DNA of 6,901 nucleotides, from assembly GCA_018716005.1 (NCBI GenBank), contig DVKN01000115.1, positions 1 to 6,901 of the forward strand, given 5' to 3'. The position numbers and the translations under genes are program-made. Each line of letters begins with the position of its first letter. Position 1 is the first letter of the stretch. The stretch is from Candidatus Scatomorpha stercoravium (GTDB taxonomy: Bacteria > Bacillota > Clostridia > Oscillospirales > Oscillospiraceae). Under the pieces are notes generated by a model. The model was given only the letters and a program-made list of their open reading frames with translations. It searched no databases and was not told where the DNA came from. Of the stretch, positions 1 through 4,819 are shown one piece after another.

Positions 1-269
1 AACATGCCGCAGCGCTTGGCCTCGGCCTCGATGGACTCCTGCGCCTGCTTCTTGGTGCCGACGAAGAGGATGGACTTGCCTTCCATGGCCACGTCGCGGA
101 CGAACATGTAGGCGTCGTCGATCTTGCGCACGGTCTTCTGCAGGTCGATGATGTAGATGCCGTTGCGCTCGCAGTAGATGTACTCCGCCATTTTCGGGTT
201 CCACCTGCGGGTCTGGTGGCCGAAGTGTACGCCGGCCTCCAGCAGCTGCTTCATAGATACGACTGCCAT
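1..269 (-). CDS. rpsB: 30S ribosomal protein S2, N-terminal part (runs off left edge)
   Basis: This encodes the first 89 residues of ribosomal protein S2, a small-subunit protein that binds 16S rRNA and helps recruit S1-type proteins and mRNA. The translation carries the family's signature N-terminus: SMKQLLEAGVHFGHQTRRWNPKM is matched at residues 5-27, then ERNGIYIIDLQKTV at 34-47 and the FVGTKKQA block at 69-76. The ATG at 269-267 is preceded by AAAGGAGG (287-280) with a 10-nt spacer, so the start is secure. Full-length S2 proteins are about 230-260 residues, so roughly two thirds lies beyond the left edge. In most bacteria tsf (EF-Ts) follows rpsB, which would place it outside the window. 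Transcription is probably from the promoter at 383-411, through a structured leader. Confidence 0.97.
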   Translation of the reverse strand, partial: MAVVSMKQLLEAGVHFGHQTRRWNPKMAEYIYCERNGIYIIDLQKTVRKIDDAYMFVRDVAMEGKSILFVGTKKQAQESIEAEAKRCGM

Positions 270-308
270 TGTTGTTTTTCCTCCTTTAGTTCGTTATTAC
301 CTCCGGGC

Positions 309-353
309 GGGGTCTTCTCCCCACGGCCCAGCCTTGCGGCCACGGGGCCGGGG
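309..353 (-). promoter_or_regulatory. Structured rpsB mRNA leader
   Basis: The roughly 105-nt untranslated leader of rpsB can form a long stem-loop at 353-319. CCCC (353-350) pairs with GGGG (322-319), GGCCC (349-345) pairs with GGGCC (329-325), and an inner GCC/GGC stem closes a GCAA loop (337-334), a GNRA-type tetraloop. The GGGG at 322-319 can instead pair with CCCC at 312-309, a smaller hairpin that would open the base of the first. Ribosomal protein leaders often bind their own product, and rpsB is autoregulated in E. coli. Whether this leader does so is inference, and GC-rich sequence folds easily by chance. Confidence 0.4.
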
Positions 354-382
354 ATCGCCCTATCCGTGCGTAATGCCCAAGT

Positions 383-411
383 ATTATAGCAAATGGGCGC
401 GCGATGCGCAA
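383..411 (-). promoter_or_regulatory. Promoter of rpsB
   Basis: On the - strand, TTGCGC (411-406) and a perfect TATAAT (388-383) are separated by exactly 17 nt. An A/T-rich stretch (about 430-415, with T5 and A7 runs) lies just upstream of the -35 and resembles an UP element, as expected for a strongly expressed ribosomal gene. The predicted RNA start is near 376, giving a leader of about 105 nt. Confidence 0.75.
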
Positions 412-424
412 GGGCTTTTTTTGT

Positions 425-463
425 AAAAACGCCCGGTTTTGCGGCCTTTTTTGGCCCGCGGGC
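425..463 (-). terminator. Probable rho-independent terminator after the GtrA-family gene
   Basis: Directly after the stop codon of the GtrA-family gene, the - strand can fold with an outer stem GCCCG (463-459) / CGGGC (435-431) and an inner GGCC-A6-GGCC hairpin (456-443). A T5 run follows at 429-425. The stem is interrupted, so it is weaker than a textbook terminator, but its placement between a stop codon and the next promoter fits. Confidence 0.45.
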
Positions 464-895
464 TCAGCTTTTCCCGTTCTGGCCGCCGCGGAAGGCGAAA
501 AAGCGCTGCCCCAGGTAATTGAGGCCGGTGAAGATCACCATGCCGGCCAGCATGGCCACGTTGTCGCGCAGGGTGACCGAGGCGCCCTTCAGCAGCCAGG
601 CCACGAAGGGCTGCGCGGCGCTGTAGGCCACCACGTAGCAGACGGCGATGTTGAGCGCGAAGCGCAGTATCTCCCGCCAGCCGCGCTCGGCGGAGCGGAA
701 GGTGAAGTATTTGTTGAGGAAATAGCTGACCACGCTGCCGACGACGTAGTTCATGGCGCTGGAGAACCAGTACGAGCAGTGGGCCAGGTTGTAGAGGCCG
801 AACATGACGGCGGAGCCAATGAGCGTGTTGGCCACGCCCACCAGGCAGAATTTGAGGAAGCGCTTGTCAAAAAAAGCGCCGATGAGCTTTTTCAC
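464..895 (-). CDS. GtrA-family small membrane protein
   Basis: This is a complete 143-residue protein with four hydrophobic segments (about residues 13-36, 44-62, 78-101 and 111-130). The first carries FLVVG-type GtrA features (FLKFCLVGVANTLIG at 13-27). The paired motifs NKYFTFR (61-67) and NYLGQRFFAFR (126-136) after TM2 and TM4 are typical of the family. GtrA proteins are thought to act in the cytoplasmic membrane in moving or supplying polyprenyl-phosphate-linked sugars for cell-surface polysaccharide; the substrate here is unknown. The start is GTG at 895-893, chosen because GGAGG (910-906) sits 10 nt upstream and the peptide begins MKK. No glycosyltransferase gene is adjacent, so it stands as an orphan. 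It is separated from rpsB by a terminator-like structure and the rpsB promoter. Confidence 0.9.
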   Translation of the reverse strand: MKKLIGAFFDKRFLKFCLVGVANTLIGSAVMFGLYNLAHCSYWFSSAMNYVVGSVVSYFLNKYFTFRSAERGWREILRFALNIAVCYVVAYSAAQPFVAWLLKGASVTLRDNVAMLAGMVIFTGLNYLGQRFFAFRGGQNGKS

Positions 896-938
896 GGGGT
901 CTTTGCCTCCAAATTTCCCGCGCGGGGAAGATATGTGC

Positions 939-967
939 TTGCAAAATGCGCGGGGAGCTGTTATAAT
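939..967 (+). promoter_or_regulatory. Promoter of the Cys-cluster protein gene
   Basis: TTGCAA (939-944), a 17-nt spacer and a perfect TATAAT (962-967) form a good sigma-A type promoter. The predicted RNA start is about 974, leaving a leader of some 30 nt before the ATG at 1006. Confidence 0.75.
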
Positions 968-991
968 ATCAGTAATGATTCTTATTATTAA
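963..991 (-). promoter_or_regulatory. Possible promoter of the GtrA-family gene
   Basis: TTAATA (991-986), a 17-nt spacer and TATTAT (968-963) lie on the - strand, each one or two bases from consensus. The -10 overlaps the -10 of the opposing promoter almost completely, so the two genes would compete for RNA polymerase. The A/T-rich composition makes a chance match possible. Confidence 0.35.
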
Positions 992-1005
992 AAGGAGCGA
1001 CGCTT

Positions 1006-1368
1006 ATGTCCGTCAAACTGTACGCCCCCGCCGGCGATGAACTGCGCGACGCCGCCCTGTGCGCCGACTTTGAAGCGGCGGAGAAGGCCGGGCCGCTGCG
1101 CGTGGGGCGCCTCGCCGTCTATTACCGCAAGGGCCTGAAGCAGCGCGCCGTGCCGCTGGCGGACATCGCGTCCGCCGAGCTGCGCGCGCAGTCCTGCCGC
1201 ACCAAGTGCTGCTGCGGGCGCATGGAGCTCGAGCAGCTGCATCTGGTGCTGAGCGGCGCGCAGGGCGAGCTGGCGGACGTCTACTCCGAGGACCGCCGGG
1301 CGATGGGTTCCGCGCTCGCTGCGCTGCGCGCGGCGCTGGGCGAGGGGGCCGTGAGCGTTCAGGACTGA
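1006..1368 (+). CDS. Uncharacterised 120-residue protein with a CxxxCCC cluster
   Basis: I do not recognise a named family with certainty. The gene is supported by the TTGCAA/TATAAT promoter and by AAAGGAG (991-997) 8 nt before the ATG. The protein is soluble, with no signal peptide or membrane segment. Residues about 30-95 look like alternating beta strands (RVGRLAVYYRKGLKQRAVPL at 32-51, then LHLVLSGAQGELADVYSED), followed by an amphipathic C-terminal helix (about 97-113). This layout resembles small PH-like domains, which is inference only. Cysteines at 64, 68, 69 and 70, in SCRTKCCCGR, form a tight cluster that might bind a metal or be redox-active; one more lies at 19. Its last 10 nt overlap the 3' end of the convergent XRE gene, and no terminator is visible between them. 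Confidence 0.8.
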   Translation: MSVKLYAPAGDELRDAALCADFEAAEKAGPLRVGRLAVYYRKGLKQRAVPLADIASAELRAQSCRTKCCCGRMELEQLHLVLSGAQGELADVYSEDRRAMGSALAALRAALGEGAVSVQD

Positions 1369-1964
1369 CCGTCCAGCAGCCGCAGGGCGTCCTCCGCGAA
1401 GGCGGCAGCCTGCTTATCGAGCATGCTCATGAGCGCTGCCGCCGCCGCGCCGCGGCGCTCGTCCGCCTGCCGCTCGCGCAGCGCGCGCAGCAGGTCTATG
1501 GTGCGCTGGTTGAGGCCGAGGGCGTTATAGTAGTCGCTCTCCAGCGCTTTGCGCGCGGCCTCCGTGTCCGGCGTGTCGAAGCCCAGCAGGAAATCCGGTG
1601 TGGTGCCGAAAAAGCGCGCGATGGCGCAGACGGTGGCCGCGGAGGGCGTGGTGGGCGCGCCCTTTGGTTTGAGGTACTTCCGTATCGCCGGGCGCGAGAC
1701 GCCCACGGCGTCCGCCAGCTCCTGGATGTTCACGGCCTTGCCCTGGGGGTTGTTGCCGTTCATCAGGTAGGTGAGGCGCTTGCGGAAAACGTCGTTGGCG
1801 CTTTCCTCCGCGGCCACGAACACCTCGCTGGCCTCGATGGGCCGCTCGCGGCGGCGCTGTTCCTTTTTTTCGCGCTGCTCCTTCGGCTCTCTGGCCGGAC
1901 GGGGCTCCTTCGCCTGTTTGGCGCTGCGCTCCTTTGCCGGGCGCTTTTCTTTTTCGCTGTCCAT
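1359..1964 (-). CDS. XRE-family (Cro/CI-type) helix-turn-helix regulator
   Basis: This 201-residue cytoplasmic protein has three parts. Residues 1-45 are a very highly charged Lys/Arg/Glu stretch, probably disordered. Residues about 58-130 form a helix-turn-helix DNA-binding domain, with NIQELADAVGVSRPAIRKYL (79-98) as the helix-turn-helix core and the common XRE ending FFGTTPDFLLGFD (118-130). A helical C-terminal region (about 134-198) may be for dimerisation. The ATG at 1964-1962 follows the purine-rich AAAGGGGAGG. Its promoter TTGACA-17-TTAAAT is at 2039-2011. It is divergent from the LCP-acetokinase operon, a layout common for local regulators, so control of that operon or of itself is a reasonable inference. 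No ligand-binding or protease domain is seen. Confidence 0.88.
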   Translation of the reverse strand: MDSEKEKRPAKERSAKQAKEPRPAREPKEQREKKEQRRRERPIEASEVFVAAEESANDVFRKRLTYLMNGNNPQGKAVNIQELADAVGVSRPAIRKYLKPKGAPTTPSAATVCAIARFFGTTPDFLLGFDTPDTEAARKALESDYYNALGLNQRTIDLLRALRERQADERRGAAAAALMSMLDKQAAAFAEDALRLLDGQS

Positions 1965-2010
1965 GGCCCTCCCCTTTCACGGAGCGTAACTTTGGTTTCA
2001 TCCAGGTGGT

Positions 2011-2039
2011 ATTTAAGCACCGGCGGGCGGCGCTGTCAA
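2011..2039 (-). promoter_or_regulatory. Promoter of the XRE regulator gene
   Basis: A consensus TTGACA (2039-2034) and TTAAAT (2016-2011, four of six bases of TATAAT) are spaced by 17 nt on the - strand. The predicted leader is about 40 nt. Confidence 0.65.
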
Positions 2040-2058
2040 GAAATACACGAAAAAATTT

Positions 2059-2089
2059 GCTTTGCGTTAACTTTTCCCCCCGGCAAAGC
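2059..2089. repeat. Inverted repeat GCTTTGC / GCAAAGC, candidate operator
   Basis: Exact 7-bp arms (2059-2065 and 2083-2089) are separated by 17 bp, about 24 bp centre to centre. The arms flank the -35 region of the promoter for the LCP-acetokinase operon; the right arm ends 3 bp before the -10. The repeat lies upstream of both predicted RNA start sites, so it would act as DNA rather than as an RNA hairpin. A regulator, possibly the adjacent XRE protein, could bind here. The binding partner is inference. Confidence 0.4.
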
Positions 2090-2098
2090 GTCTATACT
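2067..2098 (+). promoter_or_regulatory. Probable promoter of the LCP-acetokinase operon
   Basis: TATACT (2093-2098) is a good -10. No good -35 stands at 17 nt. The best options are AACTTT (2069-2074, spacer 18) and TTAACT (2067-2072, spacer 20). A weak -35 would fit a regulated promoter. The predicted RNA start (about 2105) falls at a small CGCCC-TCAC-GGGCG hairpin (2104-2117), which could protect the 5' end of the message. Confidence 0.45.
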
Positions 2099-2146
2099 AT
2101 AGTCGCCCTCACGGGCGCGATAACATTACAAAGAGAGAGGCTTCCG

Positions 2147-3571
2147 ATGAAGATAAACGGCAACGACTCCGGCGCGCACGCGGCGAAAAAGCCGTCCCGG
2201 GAGAAAACTGCCCCGAAAAAGCAAAAGACCGCCCGCCGGCGTATGGGCCGCGCGGCCAGGATGGCCACCGTCATCGTCTGCTGCGTGCTGGCGCTCGCCT
2301 GCGCTGTGGCGGCCTGGTACATGCTCTGGGAAAAGCCGCCCGAGCGGCCCACGACGGGCCTCAACACCCTGCCCCCCGCCACGGAAAAGCCCGCGGCCAC
2401 GGCCGCGCCCAGCGCCACGCCCGAGCCCACGGAGGACCCCAACGCCGGCGCGCCCGCCAGCCTCAACGAGAACATGTACACCTTCCTTGTCGTCGGCCTG
2501 GACAAGGTGGCCTATCACACGGACACCATCATGGTGGGCCGCTTCGATGTGGAGACGCATGAGATCAACGTCGTCAGCATCCCCCGCGACACGCTGATGA
2601 ACATCACCGGCAGCACGAAGAAGATCAACGAGCTCTACCTGCGCGGCGTCAACAGCGGCGAGGGCGGCGTCACGCGCCTGCTCGCCGGCATCAAGGACAT
2701 GATCGGTTTCGACGTGGACGTCTACGCCGTGGTGGACCTGCAGGCCTTCGTCGAGCTGGTGAACGCCGTCGGCGGCGTGGACTACGACGTGCCGGTCGAT
2801 ATGCACTACTACGACCCCACGCAGGACCTCGTCATCGACCTGGACGCCGGGATGCAGCACCTGACGGGCGAGCAGGCCATCGGCGTGATGCGCTTCCGCT
2901 CCGGCTACGCCTCGGCGGACATCGGCCGCATCGGCACGCAGCAGGACTTCCTGATGAGCGTCGCCAGCCAGTTCCTCAGCCTGGGCAGCATCCCCCGCCT
3001 GGGCGAGTTCATCGACATCTTCAACGAGTATGTGGAGACGAACATGACGGCGGAGAACCTGGCCTTCTTCGCCAGGCAGTTCCTCATGTGCAGCAGCGAG
3101 GACATCCACTTCTACACCATGCCCGGCAACTACGCGGACAGCATCCGCGGCGTGTCCTACGTCTCCGTCTACGTCAACGACTGGCTGGAGATGATAAACA
3201 GCTATCTCAACCCCTACGACACGCCGGTGACGGCTTCCAACGTCAACCTGCTCTCGCACTCGTCCTCGGGCTTTTACGCCACGGCGGGCTATGTGGCGGG
3301 CGGGGAGGGCTCCTTCATCGACCTGAGGCCCTCCCCTTCGCCCTCGCCCAGCCCCGAGCCCACGGAGAGCGTGCCGCCCGACGGCGGCGATCCGGACGCC
3401 AGCGCCTCGCCCGGCGGGGACGGCGATACCGCGGAGAGCGCACCGCCCGCCGAAAGCACGGATCCCGCGGCGGAGAGCCCCGGGGACGCGTGGGACGTGG
3501 AGGCAACGCAGCCGGTGGAGCCGTCCGAGGACCCGGGATATGTATTTGTGGATGAGGAGGCAGGCTCATGA
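2147..3571 (+). CDS. LCP (LytR-CpsA-Psr) family cell-wall glycopolymer transferase
   Basis: The 474-residue protein has a basic cytoplasmic N-terminus (1-39), one membrane segment (about 40-61), a Pro/Thr/Ala-rich linker (63-106), an extracellular LCP domain (about 108-330) and a long acidic, Pro/Ser-rich tail (about 393-474). LCP hallmarks are visible: VVGLD (115-119), HTDTIMV (124-130), SIPRDT (144-149), KINELY (159-164), VGGVDYDVP (208-216) and GEQAIGVMRFRS (241-252), followed by D258, R261 and Q265-Q266. LCP enzymes move undecaprenyl-diphosphate-linked polymers such as teichoic acids or capsule onto peptidoglycan; the polymer here is unknown. The ATG at 2147 follows AGAGAGG (2134-2140) by 6 nt and lies downstream of the promoter. 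A longer open frame from 1934 is rejected because it would put coding sequence across that promoter. The stop overlaps the next start as ATGA. Confidence 0.92.
   Translation: MKINGNDSGAHAAKKPSREKTAPKKQKTARRRMGRAARMATVIVCCVLALACAVAAWYMLWEKPPERPTTGLNTLPPATEKPAATAAPSATPEPTEDPNAGAPASLNENMYTFLVVGLDKVAYHTDTIMVGRFDVETHEINVVSIPRDTLMNITGSTKKINELYLRGVNSGEGGVTRLLAGIKDMIGFDVDVYAVVDLQAFVELVNAVGGVDYDVPVDMHYYDPTQDLVIDLDAGMQHLTGEQAIGVMRFRSGYASADIGRIGTQQDFLMSVASQFLSLGSIPRLGEFIDIFNEYVETNMTAENLAFFARQFLMCSSEDIHFYTMPGNYADSIRGVSYVSVYVNDWLEMINSYLNPYDTPVTASNVNLLSHSSSGFYATAGYVAGGEGSFIDLRPSPSPSPSPEPTESVPPDGGDPDASASPGGDGDTAESAPPAESTDPAAESPGDAWDVEATQPVEPSEDPGYVFVDEEAGS
3554..3560 (+). promoter_or_regulatory. Ribosome binding site of the acetokinase gene, inside the LCP coding end
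   Basis: GAGGAGG lies 7 nt before the ATG at 3568, within the last codons of the LCP gene. With the ATGA overlap it fixes the start and allows ribosomes finishing the LCP protein to restart directly. Confidence 0.85.
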
Positions 3572-4755
3572 AACTTCTGGTCAGCAATGTCGGCAGCACC
3601 TCGCTGAAGTTCAAACTCTTCGAGATGCCCGCCGAGCGCGTGCTCTGCGACGCGCGCATCGAGCGCGTGGGCGGGGACGACGCCATCTATACATACAAAA
3701 ACTGCCTCACGGGGCACAGCGAACGCGCCACGGGCTGCCATGTGCCCACGTATACGGAGGGCATACGCCTTTTCCTTACGGACCTCTGCTCGGAGAACGG
3801 CGCGGCGCAGAGCGTGGACGAGATCGCCGCCGTGGGCTTCAAGACCGTGCTGGCCAAGGGCTTTTACGGCGTACACGAGCTGACGGACGAGGTGCTGGAG
3901 GCCATGCGCGCCTATCTCTTCGTGGCCCCGGCGCACAACGGGCCCTATCTGGAGGCCATCGGCCGCTTCCGCGAGCTGATGCCGGGCGCGAAGCTGGTGG
4001 GCGTGTTCGAGACGGCCTTCCACCGCACGATACCGCCCGAGCGCACGATGTACGCCGTGCCCTACGAGTGGTATGAGAAATACGGCATACGGCGCATGGG
4101 CTACCACGGGGCCTCGCACTCCTATGTGGCGGAGACGCTCTCGGAGGCCTTCGGCTCCACGGGGCGCACGGTGTCCTGCCACCTGGGCGGGAGCTGCTCG
4201 CTCTGCGCCATTGAAAACGGCAAAAGCGTGGACACCAGCTTTGGCTTTTCCCTGCAGACAGGCGTCATGCACGCTGACCGCACGGGCGACCTCGACCCCT
4301 ATGTCGTGCCCTACCTCCTGCACGAGGGGATGGGCATGGACGAGATCCTCGAGGGCCTGGCGAAAAACGGCGGGCTGCGCGGCGTCTCCGGCGTCTCCGG
4401 CGACCTGCGGCTGGTGATGGCCGCGGCGGAGGAGGGCAGCAAACGCGCCGCCCTGGCGGTGGACATGTTCGTCGATCAGATCGTCAAATACGCCGGGGCC
4501 TTCGCCGCGGAGCTCGGCGGGCTGGACAACATCGTTTTCACCGGCGGCATCGGTGAGAACAGCGCCGAGATACGCCGGCGGGTCTGCTCCGCCCTCGCCT
4601 TCCTCGGCCTGGAGCTGGACGGGGAAGCCAACGCCGCCCCCATCGAGGGCCTGCGGCAGATATCCACCGTGCGCAGCGCCGTGCGCGCGCTGGTGCTGCC
4701 CGCGAACGAGGAGCTGGGCGTCGCCCGCCGCACCTATGAACTGATAACGAAGTGA
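3568..4755 (+). CDS. Divergent acetokinase-family kinase (acetate kinase-like)
   Basis: The 395-residue length and overall order of motifs match acetate kinase (ASKHA fold, cytoplasmic, acetate + ATP = acetyl phosphate + ADP). Conserved items are SNVGSTSLK (6-14, with the metal/phosphate-site Asn7), APAHNGPYL (120-128), RRMGYHGASH (175-184, with His180), DTSFGFSLQTG (222-232), DRTGDLDP (237-244, Arg238 matching the essential Arg241 of the Methanosarcina enzyme), FTGGIGENS (324-332) and ANEELGVAR (379-387). Several pocket motifs differ. The usual HRVVHGG is GFKTVLAKG (90-98), the usual VFDTAFH is VFETAFH (146-152, Glu148 for the catalytic Asp) and HLGNGSS is HLGGSCS (205-211). It may therefore use another acid, or be slow. 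No pta gene is near. It is translationally coupled to the LCP gene and ends at a strong terminator. I leave the symbol blank because true AckA function is uncertain. Confidence 0.88.
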   Translation: MKLLVSNVGSTSLKFKLFEMPAERVLCDARIERVGGDDAIYTYKNCLTGHSERATGCHVPTYTEGIRLFLTDLCSENGAAQSVDEIAAVGFKTVLAKGFYGVHELTDEVLEAMRAYLFVAPAHNGPYLEAIGRFRELMPGAKLVGVFETAFHRTIPPERTMYAVPYEWYEKYGIRRMGYHGASHSYVAETLSEAFGSTGRTVSCHLGGSCSLCAIENGKSVDTSFGFSLQTGVMHADRTGDLDPYVVPYLLHEGMGMDEILEGLAKNGGLRGVSGVSGDLRLVMAAAEEGSKRAALAVDMFVDQIVKYAGAFAAELGGLDNIVFTGGIGENSAEIRRRVCSALAFLGLELDGEANAAPIEGLRQISTVRSAVRALVLPANEELGVARRTYELITK

Positions 4756-4763
4756 CGCGCCGT

Positions 4764-4809
4764 TTAAAGGAAAAGCGCCCCGGCTGAGAGCCGGGGCGCT
4801 CTTATTTTG
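4764..4809. terminator. Bidirectional rho-independent terminator between the operon and pnp
   Basis: A perfect 12-bp stem (4774-4785 with 4789-4800, AGCGCCCCGGCT / AGCCGGGGCGCT) closes a 3-nt loop. On the + strand it is followed by a T-rich tract (CTTATTTTG, 4801-4809). On the - strand it is followed by TTTTCCTTTAAA. It lies 18 nt after the acetokinase stop and 19 nt after the pnp stop, so it serves both convergent genes. Confidence 0.93.
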
Positions 4810-4819
4810 CGTTTGCGCT

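Noticed and set aside
404..991. A 195-codon open frame on the + strand opposite the GtrA-family gene
   Set aside because: It is a shadow frame: it spans the rpsB promoter, a terminator-like region and another promoter, while the - strand encodes a convincing four-segment membrane protein.
1206..2102. A 298-codon open frame on the + strand opposite the XRE gene
   Set aside because: It runs through the XRE promoter and both convergent gene ends, has Arg/Gly/Ala-rich composition and no ribosome binding site; the - strand frame carries a clear helix-turn-helix domain.
1934..2146. N-terminal extension of the LCP protein by 71 codons
   Set aside because: It would overlap the XRE coding start and the promoters. 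The ATG at 2147 has a spaced ribosome binding site and gives the normal basic N-terminus plus membrane segment.
2126..3259. A 377-codon open frame on the - strand opposite the LCP gene
   Set aside because: It is a mirror of the LCP gene in high-GC DNA; the product is His/Val/Asp-rich low-complexity sequence with no recognisable domain, and the + strand frame is clearly a real LCP protein.
3329..3364. Short tandem repeat or CRISPR-like array in the proline/serine-coding stretch
   Set aside because: It is an in-frame low-complexity coding repeat with no repeat-spacer structure.
464..3571. A GtrA plus LCP polysaccharide cluster
   Set aside because: Both families handle polyprenyl-linked glycans, but they lie on opposite strands, separated by two unrelated genes, and no glycosyltransferase or polymerase gene is present.
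3289..4323. A 344-codon open frame on the - strand across the LCP/acetokinase junction
   Set aside because: It lies opposite two well-supported genes, crosses their boundary, and encodes composition typical of antisense frames.
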